Notes under the pieces: generated by a model
Told to the model about the DNA's origin: nothing
What the model saw: the letters and a program-made list of their open reading frames with translations, nothing else
Database searches by the model: none
Made by a program: the position numbers and the translations under genes
Assembly (NCBI RefSeq): GCF_028826105.1
Contig: NZ_JAQGPL010000001.1
Coordinates: 4,800,501 to 4,864,500 of the forward strand
Direction: 5' to 3'
Source: Paenibacillus humicola
GTDB lineage: Bacteria; Bacillota; Bacilli; Paenibacillales; Paenibacillaceae
Length of the DNA stretch: 64,000 nt
Part shown: positions 1 through 8,098 of the stretch, in pieces
How the letters are laid out: each line of letters begins with the position of its first letter
Position numbering within the stretch: the stretch's first letter is position 1

Positions 1-282
1 CACCACGATTCCCGCGATCATTTTGCAAAAGGCGATAATAACGGTATTGCGGATAACCGGCCCGATGTTGGGCATCGCGAACAGCGTATGAAAATTTTGA
101 AGGCCGATCCACTGCTGGTCGCCGAACATCCCTTTCGCCGGAACGAATTTCTGAAAAGCGATAATAACGCCCCCCATGGAGCCGTAGCTGAAGATCGCCA
201 CCAGCACAACCGCGGGGATCAGCATGATGTACAAGGGAAGCTCCCTGATCAGCTTGTCCTTCCGTTTCAAAGCTGCAAACAT
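1..282 (-). CDS. LplB-type sugar ABC transporter permease, N-terminal part (runs off the left edge)
   Basis: The first 94 residues of a binding-protein-dependent permease are visible; the rest lies outside the window. A basic N-terminus (MFAALKRKDKLIRELP) leads into a hydrophobic helix (YIMLIPAVVLVAIFSYG). This is followed by the FQKFVPAKGMFG...WIGLQNFHTLF pattern typical of LplB/YtcP-type permeases, and a second hydrophobic stretch begins at the edge. The start at 282 has a good AGGTGG ribosome site just upstream. It lies 83 nt after the solute-binding lipoprotein and should be co-transcribed with it, forming part of the membrane pore of a carbohydrate importer. A second permease is expected beyond the edge. 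Confidence 0.85.
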   Translation of the reverse strand, partial: MFAALKRKDKLIRELPLYIMLIPAVVLVAIFSYGSMGGVIIAFQKFVPAKGMFGDQQWIGLQNFHTLFAMPNIGPVIRNTVIIAFCKMIAGIVV

Positions 283-365
283 CCGTTTTCCACCACCTGT
301 AGCTTAAAATAGGACCGGCGGGCCTGCGGCGAAGCGAATCCGCCGCAGGCCGCTTTAGGAATCGC

Positions 366-2051
366 TTAGCTGCCGGCCGGGTAAAGCTTGTCCATCTCGT
401 CGAGCGTTTGCTGGCCGCCCGCCTTAAGCCACTGCTGCACGAAGGTGTCGAAGTAATCGACGGGCTTGGCGCCGGTGATGATGTCGGTGAAAGCCGTGAT
501 CGTGAGCGTATCCAGTGAAGCCACGTTGGTCAGCCACACGTCGGGCCGCTGAATGCCCAGAATGCTCTGCACGATCGCCTTGTCCGGGATATATTTGTTC
601 AGGACGATCGGCAGCGAGCCCTCTTTGGACATCTGCCCCCAGGTTCCGAAGGCGTTGTCGTCGTTTTTCATCGTCCCGTTCTCGAAGCCCACGGTGTAGT
701 CGTACAGTGGTTTTGCGGCTGGCGGCAGGCCGTCGGACGATTTTTTGTCAAGCGCCTTCTGGATATCGGATGCGAAAACCTCACCCGGCATGTCGATATA
801 CACCGGGGAGAGCCTGTACTGCTCGTCCGCCCAATATTTCTTGTAATCGTCGGCCGTGGAGTAATTGACCGTTTTGTCGTACAAATTCAAAATTTCGATC
901 GCCGCTTCGGGATGCTTGTAGTTCGCGCTCACCATCGTCATCTGGCCGACTGCGTTGCTCTCGATGCCGATTTTGTAATCGATGCCGGACTCGGTCGGAA
1001 TCGGGTACGGATGGACGATCACGCCGTCTTTCTTGTACACGTTGTTGTAAGGATACCAGGTGCCCCAGTTGCTGCCGTACGCCATGCCGATTTTGCCGCT
1101 CGTAATGTCTTCGACCAGCGCCGATTCGTCCTTGCTCGTAAATTCCTTGTTGATCAGGCCTTTCTTGTACATATCCGCGAGCAGGGCAAGCGCCTTCTTC
1201 ATGTTCGGCTGGATCCAGGCGAACGTCATTTTGCCGTTCTCGTCGCGGTAGAACATGCTTTCGTCGCGTCCGGGGACGCCGAAGGCCGAGACGAGACCGA
1301 GAATGCTGCCGTGGTTTTGACGGATGAGATCCTTGTTGAGCGCCAGACCGTACGTGTCGCCGTTGATGCCGTCACCGTCCGGATCGCCTTTGGCGAATTT
1401 CTCGGCGAGCGCGACCATTTCTTCGACGGTTTTCGGCGGCTGGGAATGGGTCCGCTTCAGCCAGTCTTCGCGAATCCAGAGGAACGGCGCCTCATGGAAG
1501 TTGTCGTTCATGCGCGGGATGGCATAAAGCTTCCCGTTGACCGTTGCGCCCTTGAACGAATCGGGGAACCGTTTCTGGTATTCCTTGATCGAATCGGATG
1601 CATATTTGTTAAAAACGTCGGTGAGATCGGCCAGCTGCCCGTTCTGCGCCAGCTGCAGGAACACGTTCGCATCCTGCGTTTTGAAAATGTCGGGAAGGTC
1701 GCCGGAAGCGATGACGGCGTTCAGCTTGTTTTTGTAGGCGTCGGTGCTGCTGTCGGCGGAAAAGGCGACCTTGAGATCGATGTTGAGCTTGTCCTTGATT
1801 AGGCGGCTCCAGCGGTTGTCATCGTAGGTTTCGTTGTCGAGCAGCTTCGAAGCCGCCGCGGTCTGGACGGCCCAGTTCATCGTGACCGGCTGCGCGTATT
1901 TGCCGTTTGCGTCCGGCAATTCGGCGCTGTCCGAGCCCGAATTCGAGCCCTTGTCATTGCCGCCGCCCGTACAAGCGGCGACGCTGGTCAAAAGCGCTGC
2001 ACTGACAAAAAGCGGTACTGCCCGTTTGGTGATCGTCTTGTTCACTTGCAA
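366..2051 (-). CDS. extracellular solute-binding lipoprotein (LplA-like, family 1)
   Basis: A 561-residue exported binding protein for an ABC importer, probably for an oligosaccharide. Residues 1-27 form a lipoprotein signal (K/R-rich start, hydrophobic core, VAAC lipobox with Cys27), followed by a Gly/Asn/Ser-rich linker. The remainder has family-1 SBP features, such as DLPDIFKTQD, AIPRMNDNFHEAPFLWIREDWL and an EF-hand-like GDPDGDGINGDTYGLA near the middle, as is usual in the large LplA-like proteins of Paenibacillus. The start is supported by a strong GGGAGG site. It precedes the permease at the left edge. A 16-bp palindrome and a cre-like site lie upstream. The substrate cannot be read from the sequence. 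Confidence 0.93.
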   Translation of the reverse strand: MQVNKTITKRAVPLFVSAALLTSVAACTGGGNDKGSNSGSDSAELPDANGKYAQPVTMNWAVQTAAASKLLDNETYDDNRWSRLIKDKLNIDLKVAFSADSSTDAYKNKLNAVIASGDLPDIFKTQDANVFLQLAQNGQLADLTDVFNKYASDSIKEYQKRFPDSFKGATVNGKLYAIPRMNDNFHEAPFLWIREDWLKRTHSQPPKTVEEMVALAEKFAKGDPDGDGINGDTYGLALNKDLIRQNHGSILGLVSAFGVPGRDESMFYRDENGKMTFAWIQPNMKKALALLADMYKKGLINKEFTSKDESALVEDITSGKIGMAYGSNWGTWYPYNNVYKKDGVIVHPYPIPTESGIDYKIGIESNAVGQMTMVSANYKHPEAAIEILNLYDKTVNYSTADDYKKYWADEQYRLSPVYIDMPGEVFASDIQKALDKKSSDGLPPAAKPLYDYTVGFENGTMKNDDNAFGTWGQMSKEGSLPIVLNKYIPDKAIVQSILGIQRPDVWLTNVASLDTLTITAFTDIITGAKPVDYFDTFVQQWLKAGGQQTLDEMDKLYPAGS

Positions 2052-2089
2052 TTACCTCCCTTTTTTTGCGGTACGACACACCCTTTGAA

Positions 2090-2155
2090 GCTTAAACAAA
2101 AAGACGGCGGACGGCATCTATATGAAAGCGATTACAGCGTGTGGTTGCGTCCGCC
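2090..2155 (-). terminator. possible intrinsic terminator or attenuator upstream of the binding-protein gene
   Basis: Arms GGCGGACG (2106-2113) and CGTCCGCC (2148-2155) pair around a long 34-nt loop. On the minus strand they are followed by GTCTTTTTGTTT. It sits between the dehydrogenase and the binding-protein gene, so it could end or attenuate readthrough. The loop contains the cre-like site. The long loop makes this uncertain. Confidence 0.4.
2123..2136. promoter_or_regulatory. cre-like site (CcpA) upstream of the binding-protein gene
   Basis: TGAAAGCGATTACA fits the CcpA cre pattern (TGnAAnCGnnnnCA, pseudo-palindromic around a central CG). It lies 72 nt upstream of the solute-binding protein start. 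This suggests carbon catabolite control of the importer. A near-identical sequence occurs upstream of the second sugar operon at 47246-47259. Confidence 0.6.
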
Positions 2156-2171
2156 GTAAACGCGCGTTTTC
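2156..2171. promoter_or_regulatory. LacI-type operator copy 3 (near-palindrome)
   Basis: GTAAACGCGCGTTTTC differs from the perfect palindrome at 5523-5538 by one base. It lies between the Gfo/Idh/MocA gene and the binding-protein gene. Its repetition at three promoter-proximal places makes it the probable binding site of the LacI regulator encoded at 4467-5504. Confidence 0.65.
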
Positions 2172-2173
2172 AG

Positions 2174-3313
2174 TCAGTACGGCGGGACGGCGATCCACTG
2201 CCTGCTTGCCGCCGACCGCTCGACCGCTTCCAGCAGCAGCTGATTGCGGTAGCCGTCCTCGAAATTCGGGGACGGGCTGACGCCCCGGTACAGACCTTCC
2301 ATGAACGCGGCCATCATGTTGATGAACGTATGCTCGTAACCGATAATGTGTCCGGCCGGCCAATAGCTGCCCGCCAGCGGGTGAACCGCCTCCGTGCACG
2401 AAATCGTGCGAAACCCCTGAACCCCTTGGGGATCGTCTTCGAGGTACAATTGCAGCACGTTCATGTTTTCCATATCCCAGCGGAGCGAGCCTTTGGAGCC
2501 GTTGATCTCGAACCGGTTGCCGTTGCGGTTTCCTCTCGCGAACCGGCTTGCCTCGAATACGCCGAGGGCGCCGCACGCGAATTTGGCCAGAAACGACGAG
2601 GAGTCGTCGACGTCGACCCGCCCCTTCTCGCCCGGCCTGCCGTCAATCGGCCTCTCCTGCACGAACGTATGCAGCATGCCGGACACTTCGGCGATTTCGC
2701 CGACAAGGTACCGCGCCAGATCGACCACGTGCGACATCAAATCCCCGTGCGCTCCGGACCCGCTGTCCGCCTTGCGAAGGCGCCAGTTAAGCGGCAGGCT
2801 CGGATCCGCGAGCCAGTCCTGCAAATATTCGCCGCGAAAATGGTAAATCGTCCCGAGACGCCCTTCCGCGATCAGCTTGCGAGCCATCTGCACCGCCGGA
2901 GCGAACCGGTAATTGTGGCACACCATATGCACGACGCCGGCTTTCCGGACGGCGTCCAGCATTTCGGCCGCCTTGTCCGCGCTGACCGCCAGCGGCTTCT
3001 CGCAGATGACGTGCTTGCCCGCTTCCGCGGCCGCAATCGCGATTTCCGCATGCAGATGGTTCGGCGCGCCGATATCGATGACGTCGATATCCGGCCGCTC
3101 CAGCAGCCGCCGCCAGTCCGTTTCCCAGGACAGCCAGCCCAATTTATCGGCCGCCCTGCCGACTTCCGCCTCGCTGCGGCCCGCGACCGCCTGCAGCACC
3201 GGCTCCACCGGCGTATCGAAGTAGAAGGGCAGATCGCGATAGGCGTGGCTGTGCGCCTTTCCCATAAACCTGTAGCCGATCATGCCGATCCGGGCTTTCT
3301 TCTTCACGTTCAC
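2174..3313 (-). CDS. Gfo/Idh/MocA-family oxidoreductase
   Basis: A 379-residue NAD(P)-dependent sugar or polyol dehydrogenase. The N-terminal Rossmann fold shows the GMIGYRFMGKAHSHA nucleotide-binding loop near residues 10-24. The family EKP motif (ICEKPLAV) is at 105-107, and the C-terminal substrate domain has RGEYLQDW and SGAHGDLMSHVVDLARYL, where His and Asp are expected to line the active site. A GTG start at 3313 is chosen because an AAAGGGGG ribosome site lies 7 nt before it; the longer reading frame has no site. The gene follows the TolB-like gene by 64 nt and precedes the importer, so it likely oxidises the imported sugar. The substrate is unknown. Confidence 0.9.
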   Translation of the reverse strand: MNVKKKARIGMIGYRFMGKAHSHAYRDLPFYFDTPVEPVLQAVAGRSEAEVGRAADKLGWLSWETDWRRLLERPDIDVIDIGAPNHLHAEIAIAAAEAGKHVICEKPLAVSADKAAEMLDAVRKAGVVHMVCHNYRFAPAVQMARKLIAEGRLGTIYHFRGEYLQDWLADPSLPLNWRLRKADSGSGAHGDLMSHVVDLARYLVGEIAEVSGMLHTFVQERPIDGRPGEKGRVDVDDSSSFLAKFACGALGVFEASRFARGNRNGNRFEINGSKGSLRWDMENMNVLQLYLEDDPQGVQGFRTISCTEAVHPLAGSYWPAGHIIGYEHTFINMMAAFMEGLYRGVSPSPNFEDGYRNQLLLEAVERSAASRQWIAVPPY

Positions 3314-3377
3314 GCTGCATCCCCCTTTCGACCGCCTGCCGGACCGCATCGTTCACGGGCAAGCGTCTGACGCTGAG

Positions 3378-4259
3378 TTAGCCCTTCACCTTATAGCTGA
3401 CAAAAGCGATCCGCCTGCTGTCGGGCGACCACGAGTTGACGTTGATCGTCCCTTGTCCGCCGAACAGCTCAGCCAAGGTCCGAAACGGACCGCCGGCGCT
3501 GTCCATCAGCCGGAGCTCGACGTTCTTGTTTGCGGGATGATCATTCGGCGCGACGTCGCCTTTGCGGTAGGCGAGAAAAACAACCTTGCCGCCGTCGGGC
3601 GAAACGTGCGGAAACCAGTTGTTGCTCTCGTCAAACGTCATCTGCTTCTGCTCGCTGCCGTCCGCGTTCATGCGCCACACCTGCATGAGCCCTGAGCGCG
3701 TAGAGTTGAACCAGATGTGACGGCCGTCCGGCGAATATTCGGGCCCGTCGTCCAGCCCCTCCGTATCGGTCAGCTGCGTCTCGACGCCGCCGTCCGCCGG
3801 AATGGTATAAATGTCGTACTGTCCGTTGCGTTCCGCGCAGTACGACAGCGTTTTCCCGTCGGGAGACCAGCCGTGCAGGTAGCTCGGCGCCATCGGCGTC
3901 ACGAGAACCGGCTGCCCGCCTGCCAGCGGGAAAATGTAAATGCGCGACTGGGCGTCTTCCCTCGTATGATGGCTGACCGCGATACGCTTATTGTCCGGCG
4001 AGAGCACATGGTCGTTATTGCACTGATTCGCGAATCCCGAATCGATCGCCGTGCCGGCTTTTGTCGCCAAATCGAACGAATAGAGCAGGCCGCCGCTGTT
4101 GTAAATGAGCCTCTTGCCGTCCGCGGTCCAGTTCGGCGCTTCGATCAGATCGTCGAACTCGGCCAGAAGCTCGCGCTCCCCGCTTTCGACGTCCATCGTC
4201 TCCAGATAGCTGATGACGTTCCGTTTCTCCACCTTGCGCGGTTCTTTAAGCGTTTTCAA
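3378..4259 (-). CDS. TolB-like beta-propeller protein
   Basis: About 293 residues built from repeated PD40/WD40-like blades with the signature SPDGK/SPDNKRI/SPDGRHI/SPDGGKV/SPDSRRI. There are at least five copies spaced about 45 residues apart. No signal peptide is visible, so it is probably cytoplasmic, like many TolB-related proteins in Paenibacillus sugar loci and the oligogalacturonide-lyase-type propellers. A TTG start at 4259 is preferred because GGAGG lies 8 nt upstream. An ATG at 4313 in the same frame would add 18 residues but has its Shine-Dalgarno almost touching the start. It lies between the LacI gene and the dehydrogenase in the same orientation. The enzymatic role is not established. 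Confidence 0.82.
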   Translation of the reverse strand: MKTLKEPRKVEKRNVISYLETMDVESGERELLAEFDDLIEAPNWTADGKRLIYNSGGLLYSFDLATKAGTAIDSGFANQCNNDHVLSPDNKRIAVSHHTREDAQSRIYIFPLAGGQPVLVTPMAPSYLHGWSPDGKTLSYCAERNGQYDIYTIPADGGVETQLTDTEGLDDGPEYSPDGRHIWFNSTRSGLMQVWRMNADGSEQKQMTFDESNNWFPHVSPDGGKVVFLAYRKGDVAPNDHPANKNVELRLMDSAGGPFRTLAELFGGQGTINVNSWSPDSRRIAFVSYKVKG

Positions 4260-4466
4260 TCGTTCGCCCTCCATCCGTAATGTTGATGCGTCCACGGAAG
4301 GCCGAATCCTCATTCCTTCCGACCCTTCCGATCCTTCCGAAGTCTGCGAATCGGCGATGCCGCGTCCGTGCCATCCGGCCGCCTTCTTCGCGGGCCGTTC
4401 GCAGGAAACGGCCGCCGGCGGCAGCGCCGATCCTATGAACGCGTGTTTATATTTGCCGAAATAAAG

Positions 4467-5504
4467 CTAGATTCTTCTGCACGAATCGCGGATAACCAAA
4501 CTGCAGTCCAGCGTGATTTCTTTGTCGATGTCCTCCGCATCCTCGATTTTGGCGATCAGGATCGAGGTCAGGTGCTTCAGCATGTCGCTGAAATCGACCC
4601 GGATCGTCGTCAAAGCGGGATGATGCAGCCGGCTCAGCGCATGGTCGTCGAAGCCGATGACGGACATATCCTCCGGCACCTTCAGCCCCTGCTCTTTCAG
4701 CGCCCGGATTGCGCCGAACGCGACGCTGTCGTTGGCCGCAATGACGGCGGTGGGCAGCTCGCACCCGCTGCGGAGCATCAGGTGGATGGCCTCATAGCCG
4801 CTTTCCTCGTGAAAATCGCCGGGCAGCACCCAATCCGGGTTGACGCCGATGCCGCACATGCGCATGGCATTGCGGAAGCCCTCGTATTTGGTCACGCCGG
4901 AGAGCCGGTTCAAGTCCCCGTTAATAATGCCGATCCGGGTATGGCCGAGACCCGCCAAATAAGCGACCGCCTGCTTCATGCCCGAATCGTTGTTGAAATT
5001 GGCGACGATCCGGTTCGGTTTCGGACCGGCCGGCTGCTGGTCCACGACGCCGACCATAAAGCCCTGCTCGACCAGCGCTTCGATGAGCGGCTCGCCGTTC
5101 GCCGCGCCGATAAAGATCCCCCCGTCGATTCTGTGCTGGTAAAAAATTTCCTTGACGTCCTTCGCCGTGCGACTGTCCTTGGCGTCGCGAATGATATGCG
5201 TCAGGACGTAATAGCCGCAGGCCGAAGCGTGTTCAATGACGCTGACGATCAGCCCGTTCGTCAGAACGTCGCCGGACACCCTGCGCGGCTCGATCAGAAA
5301 AAGGCCGATCGTGCACGCCCGTTTGCCGGCCAGGACCCGGGCAGACACGTTGGGAAAATAATTGTGCTGCTCGATCACTTTCAACACTTTGTCACGCGTT
5401 TCCGCGGGAACGTTGGCGTAATTGTTGATCACCCGGCTGACCGTGCTTCTGGAAACGCCGGCGAGCCGGGCGATCTCGGCGCTGTTTATAGGATTGGTTT
5501 TCAA
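4467..5504 (-). CDS. LacI-family transcriptional regulator
   Basis: A 345-residue repressor. Residues 8-57 form the LacI helix-turn-helix and hinge (AEIARLAGVSRSTVSRVINN, then VPAETRDKVLKVIEQHNYFPN). A periplasmic-binding-protein-like effector domain follows, with IGLFLIEP, DGGIFIGA, HTRIGIINGD and MSVIGFDDHAL, as in sugar-responsive members. It reads away from the divergent UPF0303 gene, and a perfect palindrome lies directly in its own promoter, suggesting autoregulation. Two further copies of that palindrome mark the divergent promoter and the importer, so its likely effector is the imported sugar or a derivative. Confidence 0.95.
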   Translation of the reverse strand: MKTNPINSAEIARLAGVSRSTVSRVINNYANVPAETRDKVLKVIEQHNYFPNVSARVLAGKRACTIGLFLIEPRRVSGDVLTNGLIVSVIEHASACGYYVLTHIIRDAKDSRTAKDVKEIFYQHRIDGGIFIGAANGEPLIEALVEQGFMVGVVDQQPAGPKPNRIVANFNNDSGMKQAVAYLAGLGHTRIGIINGDLNRLSGVTKYEGFRNAMRMCGIGVNPDWVLPGDFHEESGYEAIHLMLRSGCELPTAVIAANDSVAFGAIRALKEQGLKVPEDMSVIGFDDHALSRLHHPALTTIRVDFSDMLKHLTSILIAKIEDAEDIDKEITLDCSLVIRDSCRRI

Positions 5505-5522
5505 AAGTTGCCTACCTCTTTC

Positions 5523-5538
5523 GTAAACGCGCGTTTAC
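5523..5538. promoter_or_regulatory. LacI-type operator copy 1 (perfect palindrome)
   Basis: GTAAACGCGCGTTTAC is a perfect 16-bp inverted repeat with a central CG, the classic LacI/GalR operator form. It lies 19 nt upstream of the LacI gene start, immediately downstream of a possible -10 element, so binding would block the gene's own transcription. Confidence 0.8.
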
Positions 5539-5544
5539 GGTTTC

Positions 5545-5575
5545 AATATACCACACGCCGATAAAGCGCTGTCAA
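5545..5575 (-). promoter_or_regulatory. candidate promoter of the LacI gene
   Basis: On the minus strand TTGACA (5570-5575) and TATATT (5545-5550) are separated by 19 nt, with TG two bases before the -10. The spacing is long, but both boxes are good. The operator at 5523-5538 overlaps the expected start of transcription. Confidence 0.5.
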
Positions 5576-5620
5576 GCGCTATTTTAAAAACTTTTTTTTG
5601 CGGTCCACCGAAAAACGCCC

Positions 5621-5648
5621 TTGAATAAACACGCGTTTATGATATACT
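5621..5648 (+). promoter_or_regulatory. promoter with embedded LacI operator copy 2
   Basis: TTGAAT (5621-5626) and TATACT (5643-5648) are separated by 16 nt. The spacer is almost filled by ATAAACACGCGTTTAT (5625-5640), a one-mismatch version of the palindrome at 5523. A repressor bound here would occlude RNA polymerase. It drives the UPF0303-SDR pair. Confidence 0.72.
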
Positions 5649-5697
5649 GGGGGCAACCAGGGCTTTCCATCTATGACTGACGGAGGGAACATCGCTT

Positions 5698-6171
5698 ATG
5701 ACATCCGGGCGTTCGCTGGACGAGCTGATTCGGGAAGAAGAAGAGCTGCAGTTCGATTCGTTCACCCATGACACAGCACTGCAGATCGGACTGACGATTA
5801 TCGAGCTGGCCAAGGCGCAGGGCAAAGCCGTGACCATCGAAATCCGCAAGGGCGCTCAGCAGCTGTTTCATTATGCGTTCGAGGGCACTTCCGCCGACAA
5901 CGACGATTGGGCCGCCCGCAAGGCGCGGGTCGTGGAGCGCTTCGGGCGCAGCTCGTTTTATCTGGAAACGGAGCTGCGAGGCTCCGGCAAAACGATTGCG
6001 GAGCGTTATTTTCTCGATCCTTCGCAGTATGCCCCGTACAACGGCGCGTTTCCGATCCGCGTGCGCGGCGCCGGCGTCATCGGAGCCGTTGCGGTTTCCG
6101 GCCTGCCCGGCGATCAGGACCACACGCTGGTGACATCGGCGCTGAAACGATATTTCGCTTCGCTTTTGTAA
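5698..6171 (+). CDS. UPF0303 / HbpS-like (DUF336) family protein
   Basis: A 157-residue protein of the UPF0303 family, related to heme-degrading/HbpS-like domains. Recognisable blocks are LIREEEELQFDSFTH, AQGKAVTIEIRKGAQQLFHYAFEG, ERYFLDPSQYAPYNGAFPIRVRGAGVIGAVAVSGLPGDQDH, the last resembling the GlcG/HbpS core. Members are about 150-165 residues, so the gene is full length. The start has a GGAGGG site. It is divergent from the LacI gene, shares the operator-bearing intergenic region, and is followed 76 nt later by an SDR. The biochemical role of the family is poorly defined. Here it is probably co-induced with sugar uptake. Confidence 0.85.
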   Translation: MTSGRSLDELIREEEELQFDSFTHDTALQIGLTIIELAKAQGKAVTIEIRKGAQQLFHYAFEGTSADNDDWAARKARVVERFGRSSFYLETELRGSGKTIAERYFLDPSQYAPYNGAFPIRVRGAGVIGAVAVSGLPGDQDHTLVTSALKRYFASLL

Positions 6172-6247
6172 ACGGCTGCCGCCGTATAGCGAAAGTCAGC
6201 CGAAAAGTTAACCTTGCCTTTGATTGAAAAATAGGAGGGAGCTTGGC

Positions 6248-7003
6248 GTGTTGATGAATGTAAAAGGAAGATGGGCACTTCTTACCGGCGCAAGCCGGGG
6301 CGTCGGATATCAGACAGCCATCTTTATGGCCAAACAAGGCTGCAATCTGATTCTGCACAGCCGGAAGCTGGAGCATACACAGCAGGTGGAGCGGGAAGTT
6401 AAAGCGCTGGGGGTCGATGCGTACTGCGCCCAGGCGGATCTGGCGAGCCGCGAGGAAGTCACCGCGATGCTGGACGAAATCGAAGCGAGAGGAACGGTCG
6501 TCGATATCGTGTTCAATAACGCGGCCGTGCAAATCGCTTACCGGACCGACTACTACAAGACGCCTGTGGAAGATTTCGAGACGAGCTTCCGGATCAATTT
6601 CATCGCGCCAGCGGTTATTTGTAACCGCTTTATTCCGAAAATGATCGAGCGAGGCTTCGGACGCATTGTCAATACGACGAGCGGCATCAAGAACGAGCCG
6701 GAGCAGTCGGGCTATGCGGCCAGCAAGGCGGCGCTCGACAAATACACGAAGGATCTGGCTTCGCGGCTGGACGGCACGAACGTCATCATTAGTCTGACGG
6801 ATCCCGGCTGGTGCAGAACCGACATGGGCGGACCCAAAGCGCCGAATGCGGTGGAAAGCGTCATCCCCGGCATCGCCGTCGGTGCATTCGTGAACGATAA
6901 GAAAAGCGGACGTTTCCTGCATGCGCAGCATTTTGCCGGAATGACGCTGGAAGAGGCTGTCAGCGAAGCAGAGAAAATGGAAGCGCATCCGTACGTGATT
7001 TAG
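6248..7003 (+). CDS. SDR-family oxidoreductase
   Basis: A 251-residue short-chain dehydrogenase. It shows the N-terminal TGASRGVGYQ nucleotide-binding motif (around residues 11-20), an NNAA-like FNNAAVQ block, and a catalytic YAASK preceded by a serine-containing TTSGIKN stretch, giving the Ser-Tyr-Lys set. The C-terminal part carries the SLTDPGWCRTDMGG motif. A GTG at 6248 is chosen because AGGAGGG lies 8 nt upstream; the frame opens earlier with a TTG that precedes this site. It is the second gene of the LacI-controlled unit and could reduce or oxidise a sugar-derived carbonyl. The substrate is unknown. Confidence 0.9.
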   Translation: MLMNVKGRWALLTGASRGVGYQTAIFMAKQGCNLILHSRKLEHTQQVEREVKALGVDAYCAQADLASREEVTAMLDEIEARGTVVDIVFNNAAVQIAYRTDYYKTPVEDFETSFRINFIAPAVICNRFIPKMIERGFGRIVNTTSGIKNEPEQSGYAASKAALDKYTKDLASRLDGTNVIISLTDPGWCRTDMGGPKAPNAVESVIPGIAVGAFVNDKKSGRFLHAQHFAGMTLEEAVSEAEKMEAHPYVI

Positions 7004-7039
7004 CAGCGCGTTTTGCGGCGATCGGGCAGGTGACGACCT

Positions 7040-7561
7040 TCATCCTTCACCCGGCTCCTTTGCAAATCGGAATCGGTATATGCCGAAATCCTTCACCGTC
7101 GACGATAGAATGGCATTGCGAAGCGGATGCAGATCGGGCGTGAACCGCAGCTCCGCCCCGGTCTCCAGGATGCGTTCGATCAGCCCGTTCACCGGCTCGA
7201 CATCGACAGGCCGCACCGTTTCGCGCGAAATATAATAGCCCGCCGAACGGTCGAAGCATGCGAAGCCCGCCTCCGGCAGCGCGTAACGATAGAGTGTGCA
7301 TCCTTTTATCGCTTCGTACCAGCCGGCTTCGACCGTCACGACGGTATGTGCGCCCGTAAATCCAAAGAAGTTCCGCTCGTCCCCGGCGCTTATGCCTGCC
7401 GACCGCCGGTAAACGATCCGCGGACAATTGCGCGGGAAATAATAGGTAATTTGATGCTCGTCGTCAATCGCCCAAACAACCGGAGGAAAGCCAATGCGGG
7501 CGGGCTGCTCACGCGGCACGAACATGTCGATGCCGGGATTTTCGCTAAAATGATACAGCAT
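7040..7561 (-). CDS. DUF6886-family protein
   Basis: A 173-residue protein matching the conserved uncharacterised family that begins with a LYHFSENPxIxxFVPR-like signature (here MLYHFSENPGIDMFVPRE). Other conserved blocks are VVWAIDDEHQITYYFPRNCPRI and FFGFTGAHTVVTVEAGWYEAI. The short RHF-type start and aromatic-rich strands recall ADP-ribosyl or RES-like folds, but that is only an impression. The ATG at 7561 has GGAG 7 nt upstream and matches the usual family start; an in-frame ATG at 7576 is less likely. Its start overlaps the end of the 45-residue ORF upstream by 17 nt, suggesting coupled translation. Confidence 0.8.
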   Translation of the reverse strand: MLYHFSENPGIDMFVPREQPARIGFPPVVWAIDDEHQITYYFPRNCPRIVYRRSAGISAGDERNFFGFTGAHTVVTVEAGWYEAIKGCTLYRYALPEAGFACFDRSAGYYISRETVRPVDVEPVNGLIERILETGAELRFTPDLHPLRNAILSSTVKDFGIYRFRFAKEPGEG

Positions 7562-7682
7562 CCGCAGACTCCGCATAATCCAGAACTTTTGCCGTCCAAA
7601 CAGTCAGGCCGTCTTCGTCATCATCCCATACGCGCGTCTTACTCAGGTCGTCATGCTTGCTGTCCCAATTGCCTTTGCTCAT
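7545..7682 (-). CDS. small acidic protein, 45 residues
   Basis: A short ORF begins with ATG at 7682 preceded by GGGAG with 7-nt spacing, and reads MSKGNWDSKHDDLSKTRVWD followed by DDEDGLTVWTAKVLDYAESADAVSF. It is highly acidic (DDDED) and shows no membrane segment. It overlaps the DUF6886 start by 17 nt in another frame, so the two are probably translationally coupled. No family is recognised. A good ribosome site and protein-like composition support it, but its size keeps the call tentative. Confidence 0.55.
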   Translation of the reverse strand: MSKGNWDSKHDDLSKTRVWDDDEDGLTVWTAKVLDYAESADAVSF

Positions 7683-7780
7683 GTCGCAGCTCCCATCGTC
7701 CGATTTACGTTGTTGACCTTCAATTTACCATAAGGACGCGATTCACGCACGGATGAATCTTGCGCCGTCCGCTCGACTGT

Positions 7781-8098
7781 TTACAACAGCTTCTCGATCA
7801 GAGATCGATAGGCGGTTGCCGGCCGGAGGCCGCCCAGCTTCTCCACAGGCTCGCCGTTATGGAAAACAATCACGGTCGGCAGCGACATGACGCCGAAATC
7901 GGCCGCCGTTTTCGGCGATTCGTCGCAGTTGACCGCCACGACCGCTGCCCGGTTCCCGAATTCGCCGGCCAGCTCTTCGATGACCGGCTCCAGCGCCCGG
8001 CAGGGCGGGCACCACGGGGCGCCGAAATCGGCCAGCGTTACGCCTTCGGCGCGAATCGCCCCGCGAAACGTCGCATCATTGACAGCTTGAACACTCAT
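7781..8098 (-). CDS. thioredoxin-family protein
   Basis: A 105-residue thioredoxin. The active site WCPPC is at residues 29-33 (Cys30, Cys33) in the context ADFGAPWCPPCRALEP. The cis-proline motif SLPTVIVF follows at about residue 74, and the C-terminal strand has FHNGEPVEKLGG. The CPPC motif differs from the CGPC of housekeeping TrxA and usually gives altered redox potential. The start has GAGGAGG 6 nt upstream, placed inside the end of the MerR gene, whose stop is 23 nt downstream. The two genes therefore overlap and should be translated together. It is probably an accessory thiol-disulfide enzyme controlled by the MerR protein. Confidence 0.93.
   Translation of the reverse strand: MSVQAVNDATFRGAIRAEGVTLADFGAPWCPPCRALEPVIEELAGEFGNRAAVVAVNCDESPKTAADFGVMSLPTVIVFHNGEPVEKLGGLRPATAYRSLIEKLL

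Noticed and set aside
2141..3370. 409-codon plus-strand open frame
   Set aside because: Shadow of the Gfo/Idh/MocA gene, which has clear family motifs on the minus strand.
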